A stretch of 64,000 nt of DNA from Tritonibacter mobilis (GCF_001681715.1 NZ_LNWY01000003.1:124001-188000), one strand, 5' to 3'; numbered from the stretch's first letter, positions 36,384-46,154 are shown. The notes: generated by a model from the sequence alone, not told the origin. Numbers and translations are program-made.

Positions 36384-37709
36384 TCAGCCGCGCGCGCGCA
36401 CGGTCTGCATCAAGGCCAGCAGAGCCGACATGTCGGGACCGCGCTCCATGCCGGTTACGGCCTTGCGCAGCGGCATGAACAGACCCTTGCCCTTGCGGCC
36501 GGTCTTTTCCTTCACTGCGGCGGTCCATTTGCCCCAGCTCTCAGAGTCGTAAGGGCCTTCGGGCAGCAGGGTCATCGCCTCGGCGATAAACTCCTTGTCC
36601 TCTTCGGCGATCAGCGGCTCCGCCCCGTCGCGGCACAGAATCCACCAGCCCTCAAGATCCTTGAGCGTAGTGATGTTTTCCTTTGCGACCGCCCAGAAGG
36701 CTGCCTGCTTATCCGCTGGCACACCGATGGCATCAAGCTCTGCCTTGACGGTCTCCACCGGCAGGGTTTGCAGGTAGCGCGCGGTCAGCGGGTAGAGGTC
36801 TTCGGCGTCGAACTTGGTCGGAGCAGAGCCGAAACGGTTGATGTCAAACCCCTCGATCAGTTCTGCCATATCGGTGCGCAATTCCACCGGATCAGAGGAC
36901 CCCAGACGCGCCATCAGCGACAGAAGCGCCATCGGCTTCACGCCCGCCTCGCGCAGATCGCGCAGCGCCAGCGTGCCGAGACGTTTCGAGAGCGCCTCCC
37001 CTTGCGGGCCGGTCAGGAGCGAGTGGTGCGCAAATTCCGGGTGCCCAAAGCCAAGGGCCCCCATGATCTGGATCTGGGTCGCGGTATTGGTCACATGGTC
37101 AGAGCCGCGCACCACATGGGTGACGCCCATGTCGGTGTCATCGACCACCGAGGCGATGGTATAAAGCACCTGCCCGTCACCGCGGATCAGCACCGGGTCC
37201 GAGACAGACGCCGCATCAATGGAGATGTCGCCAAGAATGCCATCGGTCCACTCAATGCGTTCCTGATCGAGCTTGAAGCGCCACACGCCATTGCCACGCT
37301 CGGCGCGCAGGGCGTCTTTTTCCGCATCCGACAGCGCCAGTGCGGCGCGGTCATAGACCGGTGGTTTGCCCATATTGAGCTGTTTCTTGCGCTTGAGGTC
37401 GAGTTCGGTCGGGGTCTCGAAGGCCTCGTAGAAACGGTTGATCTCGCGCAGCTTGTCGGCGGCCTCGGCATAACGATCGAGCCGCTCGGACTGGCGTTCG
37501 ACCTTGTCCCAGGTGAGGCCGAGCCATTCGAGATCCTGCTTGATCGCGTCGACGTATACCTCTTTCGAGCGTTCGGGATCGGTGTCATCGATGCGCAGGA
37601 TGAAGGTGCCGCCGGCCTTGCGGGCGATCAGATAGTTCATCAAGGCGGTGCGCAGGTTGCCCACGTGGATATAGCCGGTGGGCGACGGCGCAAAACGGGT
37701 GGTGGTCAT
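36384..37709 (-). CDS. gltX: Glutamyl-tRNA synthetase
   Basis: 441 residues. Class I motifs: RFAPSPTGYIHVGNLRTALMN with the HIGH-type HVGN, and the KMSKS-type ALSKRLG at about residue 245. RIDDTDPERS is the conserved ATP/Glu region. It attaches glutamate to tRNA-Glu, and in organisms lacking GlnRS also to tRNA-Gln. Many alphaproteobacteria carry two gltX copies; which copy this is cannot be told from the window. ATG at 37709. Shares a terminator with the DUF2254 gene. Confidence 0.95.
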   Translation of the reverse strand: MTTTRFAPSPTGYIHVGNLRTALMNYLIARKAGGTFILRIDDTDPERSKEVYVDAIKQDLEWLGLTWDKVERQSERLDRYAEAADKLREINRFYEAFETPTELDLKRKKQLNMGKPPVYDRAALALSDAEKDALRAERGNGVWRFKLDQERIEWTDGILGDISIDAASVSDPVLIRGDGQVLYTIASVVDDTDMGVTHVVRGSDHVTNTATQIQIMGALGFGHPEFAHHSLLTGPQGEALSKRLGTLALRDLREAGVKPMALLSLMARLGSSDPVELRTDMAELIEGFDINRFGSAPTKFDAEDLYPLTARYLQTLPVETVKAELDAIGVPADKQAAFWAVAKENITTLKDLEGWWILCRDGAEPLIAEEDKEFIAEAMTLLPEGPYDSESWGKWTAAVKEKTGRKGKGLFMPLRKAVTGMERGPDMSALLALMQTVRARG

Positions 37710-37784
37710 CGCAAATCTCCTGTTGAGGTTGCTCTGTCACAGGCGCGCGGAATTGTCCAGTTTTCGCGTCTTTCGCTGCAAAGA

Positions 37785-37836
37785 GCGCCCCTGTCGGGGC
37801 GCGGCCTCCGGCGGGGATATTTGGGAGAAGTTGAAG
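37785..37836 (+). repeat. Hairpin plus TATTT repeat, copy 1
   Basis: GCGCCCC/GGGGCGC hairpin (37785-37802) followed by CCTCCGGCGGGGATATTTGG and a GAAG tail. It resembles the sequences at 58486-58547 and, inverted, at 62985-63025. It lies between gltX and the MBL-fold gene, about 100 bases before the latter's start. Confidence 0.55.
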
Positions 37837-37936
37837 GCGATGTGGTGCTCCCACGCATTCGTGATCGGGCTTCAGGGGACTTTGCGGGCTGGCGCGCTAG
37901 GCTTGGATCATACCACTCAACAGGGAGACCAAGAGG

Positions 37937-38875
37937 ATGACAGTAAAGCTATCCCGCCGTGCCGCGCTGGCCGGTGCCGCCGCCGCCCCGATTGCCGCCA
38001 GTGTTGCTGCGCCCCTGCGGGCCGCTGGCGAAGGGGGTGCCATGAAACCCTTGCATGCCCGCGCCTTCAAGGTTGGCGATTATACCGTGCACAGCCTGCT
38101 GGCGGGCAGCACCGGGCGCGAAGGGGTGAAAGATATCTTTGGCGGCGGGGCTTCGGATGAAGCGTTTGCAGAGGTCGCTGAGGAGAATTTCATCTCTGAC
38201 ACCAGCGCGCAATTCTATTTTACCCCGACGCTGGTCGATACAGGGTCAGAGAAAATCCTGTTTGATACCGGCCTCAACGCAGGCGGCATCACTTCGGCGC
38301 TGGCGGATGCGGGCGTGACACCCGACGAGATTGATGTGGTGGTGCTGACTCATATGCATGGCGACCACATCGGCGGCATGACGGATGACAGCGGCGCTGT
38401 GACATTCTCCAATGCGCGCTATGTGACAGCGGCGGCGGAATACGACCACTGGACCGGGCTGCCCGAGGGCAATGGCGGCGCGGATCGGGTGCGAGCCAAG
38501 GTGACACCGCAGGCCGAGAAGATGAGTTTTATCGAGGATGGCGGCGCGGTGGCCTCCGGGGTGACCGGCATGGCGGCCTTTGGGCATACGCCGGGGCATA
38601 TGGTCTACATGATCGAAAGCGGCGGGCAGCAACTTCTGCTGACGGCGGATCTGGCCAATCACTATGTGTTCCCCTTTGCCCATCCCGAATGGCAGACCAG
38701 CTTTGACACCGACAAGGATGCGGCCTCGGCAACGCGGCGGCGGGTGCTCTCAATGCTGGCGGACAGCCGCACGCCAATGATCGGCTACCATATGCCGTTC
38801 CCGGCTGCGGGCTATGTGGAGACGCGTGGCGACGGGTTCAGGTTTGTCCCGGTCAGCTATCAGATGATGGGTTAA
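37937..38875 (+). CDS. Periplasmic MBL-fold metallo-hydrolase
   Basis: 312 residues. A Tat-type signal (KLSRRAALAGAAAAPIAASVAA) precedes the metallo-beta-lactamase fold: VVLTHMHGDHIGG carries the HxHxDH zinc motif, GHTPGHM a further His and LTADLANH the bridging Asp. Relatives include lactonases and general hydrolases; the substrate is unknown. Export by Tat fits a pre-folded metalloenzyme. Convergent with the DadA-like gene, four-base overlap of stops. Confidence 0.88.
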   Translation: MTVKLSRRAALAGAAAAPIAASVAAPLRAAGEGGAMKPLHARAFKVGDYTVHSLLAGSTGREGVKDIFGGGASDEAFAEVAEENFISDTSAQFYFTPTLVDTGSEKILFDTGLNAGGITSALADAGVTPDEIDVVVLTHMHGDHIGGMTDDSGAVTFSNARYVTAAAEYDHWTGLPEGNGGADRVRAKVTPQAEKMSFIEDGGAVASGVTGMAAFGHTPGHMVYMIESGGQQLLLTADLANHYVFPFAHPEWQTSFDTDKDAASATRRRVLSMLADSRTPMIGYHMPFPAAGYVETRGDGFRFVPVSYQMMG

Positions 38876-40173
38876 GACCCAAAGCGGCTCAGGCGGAAGG
38901 GGCGCGGGTCCACGATGGGCGCGTCCCCCGTCACCAGATCCGCAGTGAGCCGCCCGGCACCGGGACCAAGGCCAAAACCGTGCCCGCTGTAGCCCGTGGA
39001 GACAAACAGGCCGGGGCGGACCTGGACTTCGGAGATCACCGGAATTTCATCCGGGGTCACATCAATCAGGCCACCCCAGCTTTGGGTGACATCGGCCTTT
39101 TCCAGTGCTGGGAAAGCGTCGCGCACCGCCGCAAGCCCACGGCGCAGCGCCTTTTGTGAGGGCTGAGGATCAAGCACGCGGGTTTCCTCAAAGGCGGTAC
39201 GGTCCTGTCCAGTCCAAGGGCGGGCCTCGCGGGCCTCGATGCGCCAGCGGTTGGAGAGGCGAAACCGCAGGGCAGTGACATCCTGCAGAAAGGCCGGAAT
39301 AAAGTGGTGCCCGATGCGGAACGTGTCGGGCACGATATCAAAGGTGTTTTCGCCGCCCGAGGCAACGGTATAGCCGCCATCTGCACGTTTGCGCAGACCA
39401 AAGCCCGCCGCCCAAAGCGCGGTTTCAGGGACACCTTCGACCGGAGAGAGGCGCATCACGGAATTGAGCACCTTGAGTTGTGGCAGGAAGATGCCCTCGT
39501 TGCGCAGGAACAAGCGCGACCAGGCCCCGCCCGCAACCACCACAGCCGTTGCGGTCACGCGGCCCTTTTCGGTGACAACACCCCGAATGCGCCCGGCTTC
39601 CACATCCAGTGTGCGCACAGCACAGCCAGCGACCACCACGGCCCCTTTGTCGCGCGCAGCCGAAGCAATCGCATGCGTGGCCATCTGCGGTTCGGCGCAG
39701 CCGTCCTGAGGTGTGTGAAAGCCCGCGCGCAACCGATGACCATAGCCCGGTGTCAGCGCCTCCAGAGCCGCGCCGCGCAGCATATGGCCTTCGCCACCAA
39801 TCGCCTTGAGATGCTCCGCCCAGGCCAACAACTCCGCCTCGCGCTTGCGGCTGCCTGCGGTGAACATGATGCCGCGTTTGGCATAACCCGTCGCGTAGCC
39901 GGTACGTGCGTCGAGCCCCTCCCAGATGCGCTGGGAATGGGTCATCAGTTCCATCTCGCGGGGGTCGCGCTGCGACATGCGCACCCAGCCCCAATTGCGT
40001 GAGCTTTGTTCGCCCGCAATCTGACCCTTTTCGCACAATAGCACCGAATGGCCCCGTTCAGCGAGTTCCAGCGCCGTGGATGCGCCAACGATTCCACCGC
40101 CGATCACGACGACATCAACCGCGTTTGGCAGCACGCGGTCCGAATTGAAATGAGGCAGCTGTGGTCCGGGCAT
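38872..40173 (-). CDS. FAD-dependent amino-acid oxidase/dehydrogenase (DadA/glycine oxidase-like)
   Basis: 433 residues. N-terminal FAD motif VVIGGGIVGASTALELAERGHSV, then the DAO-fold region EQSSRNWGWVR. C-terminal FSTGYSGHGFGLGPGAG-like segment (VSTGYSGHGFG) closes the FAD site. It oxidises an amine or D-amino acid, passing electrons to oxygen or the quinone pool. No partner genes are beside it. ATG at 40173, without a clear ribosome site. Confidence 0.88.
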   Translation of the reverse strand: MPGPQLPHFNSDRVLPNAVDVVVIGGGIVGASTALELAERGHSVLLCEKGQIAGEQSSRNWGWVRMSQRDPREMELMTHSQRIWEGLDARTGYATGYAKRGIMFTAGSRKREAELLAWAEHLKAIGGEGHMLRGAALEALTPGYGHRLRAGFHTPQDGCAEPQMATHAIASAARDKGAVVVAGCAVRTLDVEAGRIRGVVTEKGRVTATAVVVAGGAWSRLFLRNEGIFLPQLKVLNSVMRLSPVEGVPETALWAAGFGLRKRADGGYTVASGGENTFDIVPDTFRIGHHFIPAFLQDVTALRFRLSNRWRIEAREARPWTGQDRTAFEETRVLDPQPSQKALRRGLAAVRDAFPALEKADVTQSWGGLIDVTPDEIPVISEVQVRPGLFVSTGYSGHGFGLGPGAGRLTADLVTGDAPIVDPRPFRLSRFGS

Positions 40174-40253
40174 GGGTCAGTTCTAGTCCGTGGGCGAAGA
40201 GCGGGTCTAGCCGCGTATAAGGCTCTGTCGGCCAGTTCCTCTGGCCTGTGTTC

Positions 40254-40277
40254 TTCCGGCCTCAATCAAGGCCGGAA
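40254..40277. terminator. Stem-loop downstream of nadE
   Basis: TTCCGGCCT (40254-40262) and AGGCCGGAA (40269-40277) form a nine-bp stem with a six-base loop, 34 bases past the nadE stop. There is no strong T-run on either strand; it may be a processing or rho-related 3' structure. Confidence 0.5.
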
Positions 40278-40310
40278 CCACCTTGTTTTCCGAATGCGCC
40301 GCAGCGTTTT

Positions 40311-41969
40311 TCAGCTGGGGTCACGCCAGCGATTGACAATCGGATAGCGCCGATCAAGCCAGAAGGCGCGTTTGGTCAGGCGGGCGCCGGGTGCGGACTG
40401 AAAGCGTTTGTATTCGCTGATATAAAGCAGGTGCTCGACCCGTTTTGCCACGTCGCGATCAAAGCCTGCCGCGACGCAATCCGCGATAGATCCGTCCTGA
40501 TCCACAAGGATATCGAGAATCGCATCCAGTTCGGGATAGTCCGGCAGGGAATCGCTGTCTTTTTGGTCTTCGCGCAACTCGGCCGACGGGGGCTTGTCGA
40601 TGACAGTGGGGCGGATCACCTCGCCCGAGGGGCCCATCATCCAGTCGCGGTGATTGGCGTTGCGCCAGCGGCAGGTTTCAAAGACCCGTGTCTTGTAGAG
40701 ATCCTTGATCGGGTTATAGCCGCCATTCATATCGCCGTAGATGGTAGCGTAACCCACCGCGACCTCGGATTTATTGCCGGTGGTCAGCAGCATCTCGCCA
40801 AATTTGTTGGACATTGCCATCAACAACAGACCGCGCAGACGGGACTGGATGTTTTCTTCGGTGAGATCCGCGTCACGCCCCGCAAAGAGCGGTGCAAGCG
40901 TGTTGGTGATCGCTTCGCGCCCCTCTGAAATTGGCACATAGTCGTAATGCACGCCCAGCGCCTTGGCGACGGCCTCTGCATCCTCCAGCGAGTCCTTGGA
41001 GGTATATTCCGAGGGCAGCATCACGCAGCGCACGTTCTCCGCGCCGATGGCATCGACCGCGATGGCGGCCACGATGGCTGAGTCCACACCGCCCGAGAGG
41101 CCAAGCAGCGCTTTCTTGAACCCTGTCTTGCCCATGTAGTCGCGCAAGGACAGCACCATGGTGCGATAGTCTTGCTCCCACGCGTCCGGCAGATGCGCCT
41201 TCTTGCCCTCTTTGATGCGCCAGCCATCGGCGGTGCGCTCCAGATCGAGTTGCGCGATGCATTCGTCAAAAACCGGCAACTGAACCGCCAATGCGCCATG
41301 CGGGTTGAGCGCAAATGTCCCGCCGTCAAAGACCTGATCGTCCTGACCGCCCACCATGTTGAGGTAGATCACCGGCAGGCCGGTCTCGACCGCGCGGGCC
41401 ACCATGTGGTTGTAGCGGGTTTCCATCTTGCCGCGATAATAGGGCGAACCATTGGGGATCAGCAGGAACTCCGCGCCGGTTTCTTCCAGCGTCTCGGCGA
41501 CATCCTCATGCCAGCCGTCCTCGCAGATCGGGCTGCCGATACGGGTATTGCCAACGGAATATGGCCCGCCCAACGGCCCGGCATCAAAAATCCGCACCTC
41601 GTCAAACACCGTTTCATTCGGCAGGTGGTGTTTCAGGCATTTGGACGCGATCTTGCCACCCTTCAGGATCAAATAAGCGTTGAAAAGCTTGCCATCCTCG
41701 ACCCATGGGCTGCCAATCGCCAGCGCCGGACCCTCTGCCGTGGCTGCGGCCAGCGCCTCCACCTCGGCAATTGCGGCCTGATGAAAGGCCGGTTTCATCA
41801 CCAGATCCTGCGTATTGTAGCCGGTGATGAACATCTCCGGCAGCGCCACAAGGTCAGCCCCGGCGTCGCGCCCCTCTTGCCATGCGCTGAGCGCCTTGGC
41901 GGCATTGCCAGCCAAATCGCCAACGGTCGGGTTCAATTGCGCAAGCGTGATGCGAAAACTATCGGCCAT
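40311..41969 (-). CDS. nadE: NAD+ synthetase, glutamine-hydrolysing
   Basis: 552 residues, two domains. The N-terminal nitrilase-type glutaminase (1-270) shows LPEMF with the catalytic Glu, KHHLPNETVFDE with the Lys and GSPICEDGWHED with the Cys. The C-terminal synthetase has the PP-loop LSGGVDSAIVAAIA and the later TTGNKSEVAVGYATIYGDMNGGYN. It amidates deamido-NAD to NAD using glutamine, the last step of the pathway begun by nadABC and nadD. ATG at 41969 with GAGGA upstream. Confidence 0.95.
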   Translation of the reverse strand: MADSFRITLAQLNPTVGDLAGNAAKALSAWQEGRDAGADLVALPEMFITGYNTQDLVMKPAFHQAAIAEVEALAAATAEGPALAIGSPWVEDGKLFNAYLILKGGKIASKCLKHHLPNETVFDEVRIFDAGPLGGPYSVGNTRIGSPICEDGWHEDVAETLEETGAEFLLIPNGSPYYRGKMETRYNHMVARAVETGLPVIYLNMVGGQDDQVFDGGTFALNPHGALAVQLPVFDECIAQLDLERTADGWRIKEGKKAHLPDAWEQDYRTMVLSLRDYMGKTGFKKALLGLSGGVDSAIVAAIAVDAIGAENVRCVMLPSEYTSKDSLEDAEAVAKALGVHYDYVPISEGREAITNTLAPLFAGRDADLTEENIQSRLRGLLLMAMSNKFGEMLLTTGNKSEVAVGYATIYGDMNGGYNPIKDLYKTRVFETCRWRNANHRDWMMGPSGEVIRPTVIDKPPSAELREDQKDSDSLPDYPELDAILDILVDQDGSIADCVAAGFDRDVAKRVEHLLYISEYKRFQSAPGARLTKRAFWLDRRYPIVNRWRDPS

Positions 41970-42139
41970 CTTACGGGTCCTCGAATTCATCTCTTACCCA
42001 GCCATGTATCAGATCCCCGCCGAAGGGGAAGCCTAAGGGGGCAAAACCGTTGCGACCAGATCGCCGCTGACATAGGTTCGCGGTCAAGCAACCCAATTTC
42101 CAGGCAGCTCTCGAAGAACTTGAGGCAACTGAGGTTTCC

Positions 42140-43585
42140 ATGATCCGCATCGGCTCCACACTTATCCTGACTTCCCTGCTGGCGCTGACCGCTGCGGGTG
42201 TCGGGGCTCCCGCATTTGCACAGGACGGACAGGTCCTGACCACCCAAGACGAAATCGGCGGCGTCTACGAGGGGGAGTTCAAGGGCGGGCTGCAACATGG
42301 TCAGGGCACTTATAAATTGCCCAATGGCTATGAATACTCCGGCCAATGGGTCGATGGCGAAATTCGCGGCAAGGGTATCGCGCGCTTTCCCAATGGCTCC
42401 GTCTATGAGGGGGATTTCTCCAAGGGCAAACCCGAAGGTCTGGGCAAGATCACCTTTGCCGATGGCGGCACCTACGAGGGCGAATGGCAAAACGGCGTGA
42501 TCAACGGCCAAGGCATCGCGATCTACGCCAATGGCGTGCGCTACGAGGGCGCATTCGTCAACGCAAAGCATCATGGCCGCGGCATTATGCAAAACCCCGG
42601 CGGCTATCAGTATGAAGGCGATTGGATTGAGGGCCGTAAAGAAGGCACCGGCAAGATCACCTATCCCGATGGCACCACCTATCAGGGCGGCATCAAGGAC
42701 GGCAAGCTCGACGGGCTTGGCACGTTGGTGATGCCGGACGGGCTGAAGTATGAGGGCGAATGGGCTGACGATCAGATGAACGGCACCGGCACGCTGACCC
42801 AACCCAACGGTGACGTCTACGAGGGTCCGCTGGTCAATGGCCGCCGCCATGGCGAAGGCATCCTACGCTATGCCAATGGCGATAGGTATGAAGGCCGGTT
42901 TGAGGATGACCTGCGGCAGGGTCAGGGTACGTTCACTGGCACCGATGGCTATATCTACACTGGCCAGTGGCAGGCGGGCCAGATCGAAGGCCAAGGCGAG
43001 GTGACCTATCCCGACGGATCGGTCTATGTGGGCGATTTCCGCGATGATCTGGCCCATGGCACCGGCAAAATCACCTACCCCGATGGCTCCACCTATGAGG
43101 GCGAATGGGTCGCTGGCGTCATTGAAGGCGAAGGCAAAGCCACCTATGCAAATGGCGCAATCTACGAAGGCAGCTTCAAAAACGCCAAGAACGATGGTCA
43201 AGGCGTGATGACCTCACCCGAAGGCTACCGCTATGAGGGCGGCTGGAAAGACAGCCTGCGCCACGGCGAGGCCAAAGTGACCTATGCGGATGGCTCGATC
43301 TATGAGGGCGAGTTTGCAAATGGTCAGCGCCATGGCACCGGCAAAATCACCCGTCCCGATGGTTTCAGCTATGAGGGCGAATGGTCCGAGGGCAAGATCA
43401 GTGGCAAGGGCATTGCCACTTATGCCAATGGCGACATCTACGAGGGCAATTTCGTGGATTCCAAACGTCAGGGGCCGGGCACCATGCGTTACGCCTCTGG
43501 CCAAGAGGCCTCCGGCACTTGGGAGAATGGCGCGCTGAAATCCACCGCCGATCAACCGGCTGAAACTGAAGGCGGCAGCGACTAA
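42140..43585 (+). CDS. Exported MORN-repeat protein
   Basis: 481 residues. A signal peptide (cleavage near residue 27, after APAFA) is followed by 18 MORN units of exactly 23 residues, the YEG-type tyrosines falling at 43, 66, 89 and so on to 434, plus a degenerate nineteenth unit (EASGTW). Each unit has the form Y-E-G-x-W/F-x5-G-x-G-x4-PDG. MORN repeats form an elongated beta-meander that binds lipids or proteins. The low-complexity tail EGGSD ends it. The glycosyltransferase-like gene follows after eight bases. Confidence 0.92.
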   Translation: MIRIGSTLILTSLLALTAAGVGAPAFAQDGQVLTTQDEIGGVYEGEFKGGLQHGQGTYKLPNGYEYSGQWVDGEIRGKGIARFPNGSVYEGDFSKGKPEGLGKITFADGGTYEGEWQNGVINGQGIAIYANGVRYEGAFVNAKHHGRGIMQNPGGYQYEGDWIEGRKEGTGKITYPDGTTYQGGIKDGKLDGLGTLVMPDGLKYEGEWADDQMNGTGTLTQPNGDVYEGPLVNGRRHGEGILRYANGDRYEGRFEDDLRQGQGTFTGTDGYIYTGQWQAGQIEGQGEVTYPDGSVYVGDFRDDLAHGTGKITYPDGSTYEGEWVAGVIEGEGKATYANGAIYEGSFKNAKNDGQGVMTSPEGYRYEGGWKDSLRHGEAKVTYADGSIYEGEFANGQRHGTGKITRPDGFSYEGEWSEGKISGKGIATYANGDIYEGNFVDSKRQGPGTMRYASGQEASGTWENGALKSTADQPAETEGGSD

Positions 43586-43593
43586 CACTTCGT

Positions 43594-44634
43594 ATGGCCA
43601 CGCTCCTTTATCTTGTCTTTGGGCGCGCACTGCGCCAACAACAGCAGCTCTCTTACAGCATCCTCTCCGCCCTGAAGCAGGGGCTGGAGGGGGTGGAAAT
43701 CCTGCTGATGTGCGATGAGGCCAATCGCCGACCGGATCTGCCCGTGCGCCATCATATCCTGTCAGACGATCAAATCGCACAGTGGACGGACGCCGGGCGC
43801 AGGCCTGCCCGCGCGCAGCTTCATGCGCTCAAACTAACCCTTTCAGAAAGCACCGCCCCGGTCTGCTGGGTGGCGACGGACACTGCGTTTAAGGCACCTC
43901 CCCGTGAGATGACTGAGCGCATCGCGGCGCAGGCGCCCCTGTTCTATGATCGCGACGGCTGGCTGGCGGGACGCCCGGACTGGGCGCCCATCATTGACGC
44001 CTGCAAAGGCACCGCGCTCGAGGCCCATATTCACAGCAGTACCGAAGTCCTGAACACGGGGATTTTAGGCCTGACCCCAGCAGAGTTTGATTTCATAAAT
44101 CAATCATTAACGCCGCACAACACGCTGACAAATGGCCCAAGAATTGACAATATCGAACAAGTCCACCTCGGCGCGCTTCTGTCAAAAAACGCGCAGGAAT
44201 TGCGCTTTGCCAACGATACGGTGAGCCAATATTCAAACTATATGCGGCATGTGTATCATGGGCGCTTTGATGTCATGTTTCCGCATGGGCGGGCTGTGAA
44301 CCTGGAACTTGTTCAAAAGTTACCCACAATAAATGAGCCGCCTAAACCCTTGTCCCTGAGACTAAAAGCAAAAGCATACTCAGTGCGCCACGGGCTTGGG
44401 CGCGGCACGGAGTTTGGTTATCTCGCTTATCTCTGCGCCTTTGCCGCCCCAATGCCGGCGGGGCGCAATGTCTGGGCCAATATCGCGCTCGATATGATGG
44501 AACGCTCGGCGCGCGCCCCCGACAAACTCGCCAAAGATCTGCCCAAACTGGCACCGAATGCTCTGGCGCTCGCCGAACTGTCGCCCGAGACAGAAGACAG
44601 ATGGCGCAAGTTCTGGATGAACAGAACCCGCTAA
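43594..44634 (+). CDS. Glycosyltransferase-like protein, family uncertain
   Basis: 346 residues. The layout resembles GT-A nucleotide-sugar transferases: TLLYLVFGRAL at the start, a candidate metal segment VCWVATDTAFKAP at about 90, and the conserved VLNTGILGL segment typical of GT8-like proteins. There is no signal peptide. It is likely co-transcribed with the MORN gene. The sugar donor and acceptor are unknown. The last base set overlaps the photolyase end by four bases. Confidence 0.65.
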   Translation: MATLLYLVFGRALRQQQQLSYSILSALKQGLEGVEILLMCDEANRRPDLPVRHHILSDDQIAQWTDAGRRPARAQLHALKLTLSESTAPVCWVATDTAFKAPPREMTERIAAQAPLFYDRDGWLAGRPDWAPIIDACKGTALEAHIHSSTEVLNTGILGLTPAEFDFINQSLTPHNTLTNGPRIDNIEQVHLGALLSKNAQELRFANDTVSQYSNYMRHVYHGRFDVMFPHGRAVNLELVQKLPTINEPPKPLSLRLKAKAYSVRHGLGRGTEFGYLAYLCAFAAPMPAGRNVWANIALDMMERSARAPDKLAKDLPKLAPNALALAELSPETEDRWRKFWMNRTR

Positions 44635-46154
44635 ACCTTTTCGCCCGCCTCCAGTTTGGCAAGGAACGCGTCGGCCTCCTGCAAGATCACATCTCGCTTG
44701 TCAGCGTCCATCCGGTCCCAAGTGCGGTACATATTGCCCATACGCGGATTGCCCTCGAACCGATCCCGGTGACGGTTCAGAAAATGCCAGTAAAGCAGAT
44801 TGAACGGGCAGGCCCCCTCGCCCGTTTTCTGCTTCACCTTATAGGCGCAACTGGCGCAATAGTTGGACATTCTATCGATGTAGGCGCCGCTGGACACATA
44901 GGGTTTGGAGGCAATGATGCCGCCATCGGCAAACTGGCTCATACCGACCGTATTGGGGGCCTCCACCCATTCAAACGCATCCGCATAGACCGCCAGATAC
45001 CAGTCGTGCACCTCGGCGGGATCGACCCCGGCCAGCAATGCAAAATTGCCGGTCACCATCAACCGCTGGATATGGTGGGCATAGGCTTCTTCTTGTGTTT
45101 GCCGCACCACTTGCGACAGGCAATGCATCTCGGTTTCCGCCCCCCAATAGAGCGATGGCAAGGCGCGCGTCTGACCCAGCGCGTTGCGACTGGGGTAATC
45201 CTCGCCCTCGATGAAATAGATGCCGCGCACAAATTCGCGCCAGCCCAGGATCTGGCGAATGAACCCCTCCACCGCGTTGAGCGGCGCGCGACCCGCCTGC
45301 CATTCTGCCTCTGCGGCCTCGCAGACCTCCAGCGGTGATAGCAGGCCGATGTTCAGATAGGGCGACAGGATCGCATGATAGAGCCAGCGCTCATCCGTCA
45401 TCATCGCGTCCTGAAAATCACCAAACTGTGGCAAGGCATAGGTGATGAAATGCGCCAGCGCCTCCAGCGCCTGATCGCGGGTGGTGGCAAACCAAAACGG
45501 GCGCAACTCACCAAAATGGGTGCCAAACCGTGCCTCAACCAAATCCAGCACATCCTTGACACCGTCATCAGGCTCAAACCGGAGCGGGCCAGCATGGTCG
45601 ATCTCCTTTGGTGGCGCTTTGCGGTTCTCCGCATCATAGTTCCACTTGCCGCCCGCGGGGTCGTATCCCTCCATCAGAAGGCCGGTTTTCTTGCGCATCA
45701 GCCGGTAGAAATACTCCATCCGGAGCTGCTTTTTGCCCGCTGCCCAATCGGCAAAATCCGCACGTGTCGCCAGAAATCGGTCATCCGCGTGGAAATGGAC
45801 CTTGAGAGGTGCGTATTTCAGCGCGCGGATCAGCCGCCATTCACCGGGCGTGGTCGCCAGCACCTCAGAGGCGTCAAATTCCTCGGCCCGTCGCAACAGC
45901 TCCCCCACGATGCTGTCAGCGCCCTCCTCATCCAGACGGCGATAGGCCACCTGCCAGCCCAGCTGTCGCAAATGAGCCGCAAACTTGCGCATCGCTGCCA
46001 GAACCAGAGCGATCTTTTTGGGGTGATGTGGGACGTATGTGCCCTCATCCATCACTTCGGCCATGACCACCACATCGCGTGCGGGATCAGCCGCCTTTAG
46101 CGCTGATAATCCTTCGGACAGCTGGTCGCCCAATATTAATACAAGCCGTGTCAT
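44631..46154 (-). CDS. Fe-S bacterial cryptochrome/(6-4) photolyase (CryB/PhrB type)
   Basis: 507 residues from ATG 46154 (an alternative ATG three codons upstream gives 510). RLVLILGDQLSEGLSAL is the N-terminal signature of the iron-sulphur photolyase/cryptochrome (FeS-BCP) family. The cluster cysteines appear in YCASCAYKV and GACPFN with C-x2-C-x12-C spacing, the same as in Agrobacterium PhrB. It should bind FAD, a lumazine antenna and a 4Fe-4S cluster and repair (6-4) photoproducts, or act as a light-dependent regulator as CryB does in Rhodobacter. Confidence 0.93.
   Translation of the reverse strand: MTRLVLILGDQLSEGLSALKAADPARDVVVMAEVMDEGTYVPHHPKKIALVLAAMRKFAAHLRQLGWQVAYRRLDEEGADSIVGELLRRAEEFDASEVLATTPGEWRLIRALKYAPLKVHFHADDRFLATRADFADWAAGKKQLRMEYFYRLMRKKTGLLMEGYDPAGGKWNYDAENRKAPPKEIDHAGPLRFEPDDGVKDVLDLVEARFGTHFGELRPFWFATTRDQALEALAHFITYALPQFGDFQDAMMTDERWLYHAILSPYLNIGLLSPLEVCEAAEAEWQAGRAPLNAVEGFIRQILGWREFVRGIYFIEGEDYPSRNALGQTRALPSLYWGAETEMHCLSQVVRQTQEEAYAHHIQRLMVTGNFALLAGVDPAEVHDWYLAVYADAFEWVEAPNTVGMSQFADGGIIASKPYVSSGAYIDRMSNYCASCAYKVKQKTGEGACPFNLLYWHFLNRHRDRFEGNPRMGNMYRTWDRMDADKRDVILQEADAFLAKLEAGEKV

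Noticed and set aside
42140-43585. Regular 69-bp periodicity that could look like a tandem repeat or CRISPR-like array
   Set aside because: The period equals 23 codons and encodes MORN units; the DNA repeats are diverged at third positions and have no spacers.
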